64,000 nt of DNA from Massariosphaeria phaeospora (lineage: Eukaryota > Ascomycota > Dothideomycetes > Pleosporales). Below, one piece after another: positions 45,913 through 53,919 of the stretch; within the stretch, counting starts at the first letter, position 1, and the number at the start of each line of letters is the position of its first letter. The DNA lies in assembly GCA_011032825.1 (NCBI GenBank), contig JAADJZ010000021.1:124001-188000 (forward strand), in the 5' to 3' direction. The translations under genes and the position numbers were made by a program. The notes under the pieces are model-generated. The model had not been told where the DNA came from, searched no databases, and was given only the letters and a program-made list of their open reading frames with translations.

Positions 45913-46120
45913 AGATAGTGTAGATAGTGTTATTAAGCTAAGCACAACGCGCGTACGTGTAAGCAAGCAGTAAAAGTAAACTTTAAATAATATCTTGTGT
46001 TATATTACTCTACACAGAGCCAAAGTAAGCTGTTTTGCGCTAGAATAGGGTGGTTTTGGTGAGGGCTTGGCAAAAGTGATGCACGAACTCGTGTGATGCA
46101 CGAACCCGTAAGGTACGTTA

Positions 46121-46800
46121 ATAGAAATAGTTAGAATAATATACAAAAAATTCTAGACACCGCAGTTGCAGATAAGACGAAAAGTGAAGCTAAACGCTTT
46201 GCTAGTACATTACACTCTCTACAGGTTCAAAACGAGCTACTCTACTACGAAAACAATGGCTTCCGCGCGGTACTCACTACGAAACGAAAGCATAAAAAGA
46301 AGAGTAAAGTCTTTGACCTGCAGCAGCGCGAGGAGTACTATGGCGGCGCTGTACTATAGAGTCTTCGCAAGATCCGAGAAGCTCGAGTGCGCGAGACAGT
46401 CAAACAGCGCGAAAAAGAGCAGCAAAAACTCTAAAAAACTTAAGCAAAAGAGCTTAAAGCTGCTGCTACACTATATAAAACAAAGATAGTAAAAGAAGCA
46501 AAAGCGCTGCGACAAATTACAAAGGAGCAGCGCAATAAAGAGCAGAAAGCGAAGGCTGCAGAGCTGGCTGCCGCGCGCGCTCAAAAAGCAGCAACGCGAC
46601 GCTGCAACTTTACAAAAATCTCGCGATACACTAAAAAAAGGCAAGCGAGCAGCTTCACCTAGCGCTGTAGCATAATCTACAAAAAGGCGTCGTGTTGTAG
46701 GTGCTGCAAGTAGTGTTGATGCTGCATCTCTGCTGCCGCAGCCTCCACCCAAAACCACCACGCGGGGCCGCCAAATCAAGGTACTACAAAAATTCAAATA
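46121..46800 (+). pseudogene. Pg13 transposase C-terminus, lightly mutated
   Basis: The correct frame reads SEAKRFASTLHSLQVQNELL, YYENNGFRAVL, HKKKSKVFDLQQREEYYGGA, then KIREARVRETVKQREKEQQK and a Lys/Ala-rich coiled coil. The end is PPPKTTTRGRQIKVLQKFK with TAG at 46798-46800. Only a few stops (TGG to TAG, CAA to TAA) interrupt it. ORFs at 46166-46489 (+) and 46471-46806 (-) are wrong-frame shadows. This is the least degraded transposase piece in the window. Confidence 0.83.
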
Positions 46801-46956
46801 GTGCAAAAGATGCGCAAGTCTCTATATAGTATTACACTAGAAAATTTCATAATAGTTGAACTAATATGTGGCTCTACAGCCTCGTTTTTGCGGGTGCTAA
46901 TTTTAGTTGGGGTGGCTCATCGGTTGTACTGGCTCATCGCGCGCACGGGCACTGTA

Positions 46957-47022
46957 GCAGAGGATTACCGGTAATGAGATAAGCCACCGCCACCCTACGC
47001 AGCCCGGGCAAAAAGTAACACC
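46957..47022 (+). promoter_or_regulatory. 66-bp gap between transposon Pg13 and the aldolase start codon
   Basis: All remaining upstream DNA of the aldolase gene. It holds a perfect 12-bp palindrome ATTACCGGTAAT at 46964-46975, then AGCCACCGCCACCC, and a strong start context ACACCATGG. No TATA box seen. Any promoter elements further upstream would lie in Pg13 or were displaced. Confidence 0.5.
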
Positions 47023-48375
47023 ATGGCATCTGCCGACGCGCCCACCTCACTCACCAATTCTGAAACTTTGATACACGGCTTCCTTGCAGAAAATCCTGCG
47101 CTCGATTCAGAGCTGGGCAAAATTGAGATCATGACTGACCGGTATACGGACGATGAGTGGGCGAGTCAAATTACTAAGACCCAGAAGAAAGTTGATGTGA
47201 AGAGGGAGAGGAAATACAATGCACCAAAAGTGGGGAGCAACGAGTTCGCAGAGACAATCGATCACACTGTTTTAAAGTTAGATGCAACGCCTGCACAGAT
47301 TGATGCTTTGTGCTCGGAGGCCAGGACTGAGGGGTTCAAGGTTTGTAATTTTCGCCATTGAAAGTAGGCAAGGAATGAATCTGTTTAGGATAACATGTTT
47401 GGTTGTTCATTCTGCGGCTATATTTCCTATTTTCTGTCTTCGCCGTTGTCTTCATCTTATCTTGCACCTTTTGGCTTGTTTATAATTACTAACATCTTCC
47501 AGAGCGTCTGCGTCCGCCTCTACCACGTTCCGCGCTGTGTCTCCAATCTGAAAGGCTCCTCGGTCGTCGTAGCATGCGTTATTGGCTTCCACGAAGGGAC
47601 CCAAGATACTCACTCGAAGCTTCGAGAAGCAGGAGCTGCAGTTGCAGCTGGTGCCCGCGAACTCGATGTCGTGCTCAACCACAACATCCTCACAAAGCAC
47701 AACCCACCATCCCCTGAAAGCACCGCTCCGCCTCTGAATTCGAGAGATTCAACCACCGACACAATTACCGCCGCAAACACAGCCGTAAACACACGACCGC
47801 GCAATGGCACCTCGGCTACCGAGGGCCCCTACTCCGTCCAAAGTTCCTCACCACCTCCGACCCCCATTGTCCCAACCGATCCAGAAGAGATCCCAGACTA
47901 CAGCGCCATCTACACCGAACTCGCCACCATCCGCTCCCTCTGCCCATCACCCACCGTCCTCAAACTCATCTTCGAAACATCGCAACTCACGCCCGCCCAG
48001 ATCCTCGCCGCCTCGCACCTCGCCGCCGCCGCAAACTTCGACTTTATCAAGACATCGACCGGCTTCAACGGGCCCGGTGCCCAGCTCGGCGACGTGCAAC
48101 TCATGGTCGCGGCGTGCGAGTATCTGTCTACCAAGACGCAGAGTAACGGCGGCAGTCCTATGAGCGGCAGGAAGATGCAGGTCAAGGCGAGTGGTGGCAT
48201 ACGCAGCTTGGAAGATGCGGTCAAGATGTTAGAGGCTGGGGCTACGCGGCTGGGGACGAGTAGTGGGATCTGGATCATGCAGGAGAGTCGGAGAGTGGGG
48301 GAAGAGGGCGAGGGCTCGAGACCTGGAGGCGTGACGAGATTGTATACAGATGACTCTGTTGGGGCGGAGTACTAG
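47023..48375 (+). CDS. Deoxyribose-phosphate aldolase (DERA, DeoC family)
   Basis: Class I aldolase that splits 2-deoxyribose 5-phosphate into glyceraldehyde 3-phosphate and acetaldehyde in deoxynucleoside breakdown; cytosolic in other organisms. Exons 47023-47340 and 47503-48375. The 162-nt intron starts GTTTGT, has branch point TACTAAC at 47487-47493 and is phase 0. The product is 396 aa. Joined sequence runs IDHTVLKLDATP (about 83-94), then EGFK|SVCVRLYHVP, VIGFHEG, ELDVVLN with the family's catalytic Asp (about 161), FIKTSTGF with the Schiff-base Lys (about 289) and VKASGGIRS with the second catalytic Lys (about 334). All key residues are present. About 65 Pro/Ser/Thr-rich residues (about 172-238) are inserted before YSAIYTEL, making it longer than the usual 250-330 aa. 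The start has a strong context (ACACCATGG). The gene lies immediately beside transposon Pg13. Confidence 0.93.
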
Positions 48376-49717
48376 GGTCATTTGTTCGCGATATATGGAT
48401 ATATGGATGTACTGAATGGTGAAACAGGACATATAGTCATGTCTCAGGAAAGACACCGAAAGGTTATCATCCTGACATGATTCGTTTCCGATGCGCACCT
48501 AGATACCATAAGCCTACCTCTACAAGCCCTACATAAAACACCTACTATACTAGATACAATAGGGCTTTGAAAATATAGAGGTAGACTATTTCTAGTTGCG
48601 AAACCCTCCTAAGCTGTCAAGAAGATCGACTAAAGTCTTTTTAATCGGCAAAGAATTATACCAGAAAGGGTCGCAGTGGAACTACGCACGACAAATCCAC
48701 ATGATGGGTTTCCTCAATTTCGAAGACACAGAATACGAGAACCAATTGAAACCTTCGTTCAGGCCAATTCTAGAAATGCGGATCATCAACTTAATGTACA
48801 CCGCCATGAGTAAAATTTGCCCCCATCTCGTCACTTTCTTAGAGACATGCCCAACCCAACAAACCAATGCACATAAACCAGCAGTTATACGAACACCATA
48901 ACGTGTTACTGATTTCAGTGAGGCACATCGGCCATCTAAACACCGAGCTAGTTGTTGAAAGATGTGATCAGCCTCGTTGTTTTGATTCTACACGAGCCCT
49001 TGTAAGACTCTACAGGTAGAACTCAATCGAGCCCTGGAAAAGTCTGCGTGGATCCTGGGACACACATGCCCACGAAGCCAACTAGAGAAGCAATGCACAA
49101 AGTTAGCTTTGCACCATTGATTGCCCCGTCATGCAGCTGAATTATGTAGTAGAAATTCGCGAACAACAGCACTGTTGATTCTTTCTAATAGTGGGCCGAA
49201 CCCAATTGCTCCAACAATAACTCATACGGGGCGTCAATTAAACAAAATCAATACAGAGCAATGGATGCGGTCTTGAAGCCCAAATCCCCCAAGTTAACCA
49301 AAACCAAAGCCAAAGCCAATACCTAAAAATCAAACGTCGAAGCGGAGATAACAAAAATCTACAGTGAACAAAAAGGTAATCTTCAAACGCGGATGTCTCG
49401 GTTGATGGCTATCCAAAGTCGGACATTGGAACTACCAAGAAAAAGCGATCGTATTGGCCAATCGACCAGAACGGCGTTAGCTTTTAGCTTTTCCGTTGCC
49501 GAATAATATGAAGGTTGATGAAGTTGGACGGAGCGGAAAAATATCGAAGAAGTGAGCCATAGTGGCCACTCGCAGGCCCACAATCCCCCCCACCAAGATA
49601 AAGTATCCTAATATAGAGATGAAGATATAAAGAAGGGTATGGGGTATGAGTAGGCAAGATCAGCCGGGTCGAACTGAAGGATAAGGGCGGTTAGAGGCCG
49701 GCGCAGACCAGATCGAG
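48376..49717. other. Convergent intergenic region, aldolase to Rho3
   Basis: Holds the 3' ends of two convergent genes. A 101-codon ORF at 48596-48901 starts with TTG and has no recognisable domain, and its antisense partner is no better. Composition is ordinary, with no transposon ends seen. Confidence 0.6.
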
Positions 49718-50751
49718 TTATAGTATCGTACAGCCGCCGCTCTTGTCCTTGTTGGTCTTGACTTGGAGGGCAACCCGGGCGGCTTCGGTAAAGGCTTCGT
49801 TGACACCTCGGTTTTTCATGGCGGAGCACTCTGTCGTGTTTGTCAGCCCAGCCCCCTTACTTATGGCATTGTCCGTACCTAGGTATCGCAGCGCCTTGAT
49901 CTTCTCAGCCACCTGGAGGCCCTGGTTGTAGTTGAGTAGGGCTTTCTCGGGCTCTTGCGCGGTGTCGTCGTCGTCGCCATCACGCTTGCGTAGGTCGCAC
50001 TTTAATGCTACTAAGACGAGCTTGACATTCGGGCAGTTCTCCGCGATCTCGCCGACCCATTTGGTCTCTACGTTTTCCAGGGAATCCGGCGAATCGACCT
50101 GCACGTTTAAGCTTGAGATGTTGAGAAACCTGGGATCCAATGCATACACTAAAACACAGCATTATTGCGTGGGTGTCGTCGTAGGAGAGAGAGCGTAGCC
50201 TATCAAACTCCTCCTGACCGGCCGTATCCCAGAGGCTAAGTTCGACGTGTTTGTTGTCGATGTATATATCTTTGGGTTGTCAATACTCGGTCGCAAGCGG
50301 AAGGATGCGCGTGAAGATGACTGACCGTGAACATAATTTTCTGGAGAAGATGCTGTTAGTTTGGGTCATGGTTATGATGTATGCATGGAAGATACTCACC
50401 GAATACTGTCGGCTCGCTGCACCGAAGTCAGGTTAATCCAAGCGCTTGTCTCGAGGCTGGTGAACTTACTATACTGTTGGGAAGAAGCTGCATAGACTAC
50501 GGGTTAGCATGTGCCCCAGATATTGCGAGCGGATGGCAGAAAAGCCTGCCGCACGTCGACATACCCTCTTGTGAAGACGTTCAACAGCGATGTCTTTCCG
50601 CATGCGCCGTCGCCGCTACAGATGCTGGTCAGCCCGGTCTCGTGGCAAGCACTGCCCATGCCAGCAGCGAAGGCAGTTTCCCCGCATCAAGGGAGACGTA
50701 CAGGAGCACTAGTTTGCGCTGCACGGACTTTGTTCCACCACAGAGCGGCAT
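49718..50751 (-). CDS. rho3: Rho3-type small GTPase
   Basis: Membrane-anchored Rho-family switch; in fungi Rho3 acts in polarised growth, exocytosis and actin organisation. Eight exons on the minus strand: 50751-50702, 50615-50565, 50487-50470, 50416-50400, 50340-50326, 50269-50148, 50098-49879, 49830-49718, giving 201 aa. It starts [17 protein letters not shown]. Motifs: P-loop GDGACGKT (18-25), switch I YEPTVFENY, switch [18 protein letters not shown] in the G4 position, ECSAMKN in G5, and C-terminal CaaX CTIL, whose final Leu predicts geranylgeranylation. All introns are GT-AG, 48-86 nt. The 48-nt last intron is a multiple of three and stays open, so a simple ORF call would include it. Start codon context is CGTCGCGATGC. 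The gene is divergent from CSN2, about 1.4 kb away. Confidence 0.95.
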
Positions 50752-52165
50752 CGCGACGGTGGAAGAGGGGGGCCGTTCAGCGAGTGGCTCGTATCGTCGG
50801 ATTAGAGATGGATGCGCGGGCGCAGAGGTAGTGGCGGCGGGTGGTCGGGCGCAGACACGGAGGGGGTTGCGGGCGGCAGCAAGAGTCGCACCGAGGAATG
50901 CAGCGGCCGGAGGGGGGGTGAGGGCGAGGTGAAGGCAGAGAAAGCGCTCTCGACTTGGGCGCGCGAGGTCACCACAACCGCAATGGACCGGGTAGCGCAC
51001 GCTTAGGCCCGATCTGGGATCAACTACTGGGATGCGGATGCGGACGGTGGCGCAGGCCCGCCGTGGGACTCGGGAGCAATGGATGGATGACAATATTGGC
51101 CCTGGCACTCGGGCGAGCCGTGCGGGTGCGGACGTGGGTGCTGATCAACGAGTCGACTAGAAATAGGGTGCGCTGTGTGGTGCTGTTGAGGGAGTGAGTG
51201 AGAAATAGCTGCGCTGGCAGCGTGAGAGCAAGAGCGCGTCCCAAGGTTGCGAAATGGGTCCACGGGTGCGCATCACCACACAAGACGCTATGATGCCCCG
51301 AAACGATCGAACGGGGGCCGCGGCCATTGGCCAAGACACATCGCGCTTCCGCATCGAGGAGGCGTAAAAGCGGTACAAAGGTACCTATCCACGGTCGATA
51401 TCTGGACACTTCCTTGGGCCGTTTTGATATCTCTGTCCTGAACGCATAACCATTGGGACCTCCTGAGATGCGCAATTCAGAGGCCCCGCAGAGGAGCGCC
51501 GAGTGTTGCCGTGGCAGGGGTGTTGCAACGTCATCATATGCTGATATCCATGCCCGTTGATGATGAAGCCAGCACTCGAGCCGCTCGAGGGCAGTACACA
51601 GACGAGTCTTCAGCCTCCTTGGTGCATGTAGCGTGACGCGTTTGACAGCTCCCGTCTACTTGTGCTCGCCGAGACCTTGCTGGCCAGATCTGAAGCTGCT
51701 CAAGTGGCATCAGAGTACGCTGGACAGATGGAAATTGGAACCCTTTCGGGCGAGGACGAGGCTGCGGGTGAGCTTGATTCGACTCGACATGCTACTTGTC
51801 CCGAGGCTTCACATCGCCTATCTCGAATTCCATTTCACTGTCGTTTTCGACTATATTCGAGTATAATACATGTGCATTTGTTTCGACAGGGTGCATTTCC
51901 AGGTCTGCCCGCAATTGCTGGCGAACAGCCGTTCTTGAGCTGCTGGGGTCTGCTGACATAATGCCGCGGGGAACCACCGCAGGCACCACTTACCTAGGCG
52001 TATCCAGCATACAATAGCTTCACGCCCTCCACGCCCTCCACGCCCCCCACCAGCTCCAACCTCACTCCCAAACAAATCTTTCAGCCTCCAGCTTCAGCTT
52101 CCACTACCAAAACGAAGCTGTCGACCTTCATCTGTTCAACCTCAGCCTAGACCCGCGCTGCAACC
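50752..52165. other. Divergent intergenic region between Rho3 and CSN2
   Basis: Shared upstream region of two genes transcribed apart. Next to CSN2 it is pyrimidine-rich, with three tandem CACGCCCTC-like units at 52021-52050. This is probably promoter and 5' UTR. Overlapping GC-rich ORFs (for example 50629-51108 and 51020-51475, minus) show no domain apart from the Rho3 first exon buried in one of them. Confidence 0.6.
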
Positions 52166-53919
52166 ATGTCTGACGACGACGATTTCATGCAAGACTCCGA
52201 TCAGGAGGAGTAAGTATCTCCACGCAACTGCTCGTCCCCGCTAATAATCTGTAGGTATGACTTCGAGTACGAAGACGACGATGAAGACCAGGGCGGCGAT
52301 GTCGACGTCGAGAACAAATACTACAACGCGAAGCAGCTGAAGGCGGACGATCCAGAGGCGGCCATCGACGAGTTCTTAGGAGTCCCTGCGTTGGAAGAAG
52401 AGAAGGGAGACTGGTATGTGCGCAGTCTCCTAAAGATGGTCTGATTTTGACCACTCGCAGGGGTTTCAAAGGTCTCAAGCAAGCGATAAAGCTGGAGTTC
52501 AAGCAGGGCCGATACGACCAAGTGAGCCAATGCGACCCGGCGTAATGGCTGGTGGCTAATGTAACGACAGGCTGTCGAGCACTTCACCGAGCTTCTTACC
52601 TACGTCAAGTCGGCCGTGACACGAAATTACTCGGAAAAGTCTATCAATAACATGCTGGACTTCATAGAGAAGGCTGCAGAAGACGCAGAAGCGTATCGCT
52701 GCATGGAGAAATTCTACGCCCTGACTCTCGACGCCTTCCAGAATACTAACAATGAGCGGCTCTGGCTCAAAACTAACATCAAGCTTGCGAGGCTGTGGCT
52801 GGACAGGAAAGATTACCGCCAATTGACGGAGAAAGTCCGCGAGTTGCACAAGGCATGTCAGAAAGAAGATGGAACAGATGACCCGAGCAAAGGCACGTAC
52901 TCATTGGAGGTCTATTCTCTGGAAATTCTCATGTACGCTGAGACGCGGAATAACAAGCGCCTCAAGGTCAGTTTCACGTACGGTCCGCATTCCACATCAC
53001 TTGCATGCTGATTATACGATACGACAGGCCCTGTACCAACGAGCTCTCAAAGTGCGTTCCGCAGTCCCACATCCCAAGATCATGGGAATCATCCGCGAAT
53101 GTGGTGGCAAGATGCATATGAGCGAAGGTAGGAAGTCGTGTCCCGAAGACTCGGTACACGTGCTGATTCGTTGTAGAAAACTGGAAGGGGGCGCAGAGCG
53201 ACTTTTTCGAGAGTTTCCGAAACTACGATGAGGCGGGCTCGCTCCAGCGAATCCAAGTGCTCAAGTATCTGGTCCTTGCAACCATGCTGTCGGGTTCGGA
53301 TATCAACCCGTTCGACTCGCAAGAGACCAAGCCCTACCAGAACGATCCCCGCATCTCCACCATGACGGACCTAGTCAATGCCTACCAGCGGGAGGACATT
53401 CACGAATACGAGAAGATCTTGCAGAACAACCAGGACCTACTCCAGGACCCCTTCATCGCCGAGAACATTGACGAAGTGACGCGCAACGTACGGACCAAGG
53501 CGGTTGTCAAGCTCGTTGCCCCCTACACCCGGTTCACGCTGGCATTCATTTCGAAGCAGTTGAAGATTACCCTTTCCGAGGTGCAGGAAATTGTGGGCTT
53601 CTTGATCGTGGACAAGCGATTGCGCGGTAAGATAAACCAGCAGAACGGTACAGTGGAGATCGAGAGTAGTACAGACATGGATCGGGTGCAGGCCATGAAA
53701 GAGTGGAGCGCTGCAATTGGGTCTCTGTGGACCACGGTCCTAAACGATGGCGACGGCTTCAAGTCGGACGAAGGCGGGTCACAGTTCTCTCCCTCCGGCC
53801 CTGGTGAGATGGGCGCGGGTGGAGGTTCGCGGCCTTGGAATGGCCCAGGAGCCAAGTCTGGGAGGCCAACTCGCAAGGGTCTTCCGGCACGCCAGCCGGG
53901 CGGTGGGAGCAAAGGATGA
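52166..53919 (+). CDS. csnB: COP9 signalosome complex subunit 2
   Basis: Scaffold subunit of the COP9 signalosome, which removes Nedd8 from cullins and so controls SCF ubiquitin ligases; in fungi it affects development and light response. Six exons: 52166-52209, 52255-52413, 52461-52521, 52571-52966, 53028-53127, 53177-53919, giving 500 aa. Introns are 45-61 nt, GT-AG. The N-terminus is acidic ([20 protein letters not shown]). It is followed by [28 protein letters not shown], then helical TPR-like repeats ([27 protein letters not shown]), [37 protein letters not shown] and a PCI domain at about 318-417 ([46 protein letters not shown]). A Gly/Ser-rich tail follows. Length matches the family. 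Start context is GCAACCATGT. Confidence 0.95.

Larger units (their letters stand above)
38863..46120 (+). mobile_element. Pg14: pogo/Fot1-like transposon, TIR group A, inserted in Pg13 and carrying Pg15, L-MITE 3 and H-MITE B2
   Basis: Left end is TAACGTACTTT plus ACGAGTTCGTGCATTAC and ACGAGTTTATGCATTAC. The right end, reverse complemented, is TAACGTACCTT plus ACGGGTTCGTGCATCAC and ACGAGTTCGTGCATCAC. The left piece 38863-38990 and the right piece from 44048 join to the uninterrupted sequence seen in Pg2 (GAACGTTAGATA then GCTTGCTCTTTAGGC). Minus all insertions it is about 1875 bp, normal for the group. The right end is clearly less RIP-mutated than the left. Confidence 0.88.
37148..46954 (+). 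mobile_element. Pg13: pogo/Fot1-like transposon at the compartment border, outermost of a four-level nest
   Basis: Ends: left from 37148 CAGTGCCTATGCGCGCGAT; right (reverse complement, from 46954) CAGTGCCCGTGCGCGCGAT. Each continues with two 17-bp-spaced copies of a CGATGAGCCA-type motif, and TA flanks both sides. Interrupted by H-MITE B1, L-MITE 2 and Pg14 with its contents; the rest sums to about 1794 bp. Plus-strand coding relic: HTH/CENP-B N-terminus at 37205-37710, a DDE remnant at 38100-38250, a further piece at 38690-38860 and the C-terminus at 46121-46800. Some of the DDE core is missing around H-MITE B1. Confidence 0.87.

Noticed and set aside
46166..46806. ORFs of 107 (+) and 111 (-) codons near the compartment border as genes
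   Set aside because: Both are off-frame readings of the Pg13 transposase C-terminus, which is recognisable in another frame ending PPPKTTTRGR...KFK.
1..46950. AT-rich half as mitochondrial DNA or a misjoined contaminant
   Set aside because: It carries RIP-mutated nuclear transposons, and Pg13 spans continuously into the gene-rich side.
48596..48901. 101-codon ORF between aldolase and Rho3
   Set aside because: Begins at TTG, has no recognisable domain, and its antisense frame is equally open.
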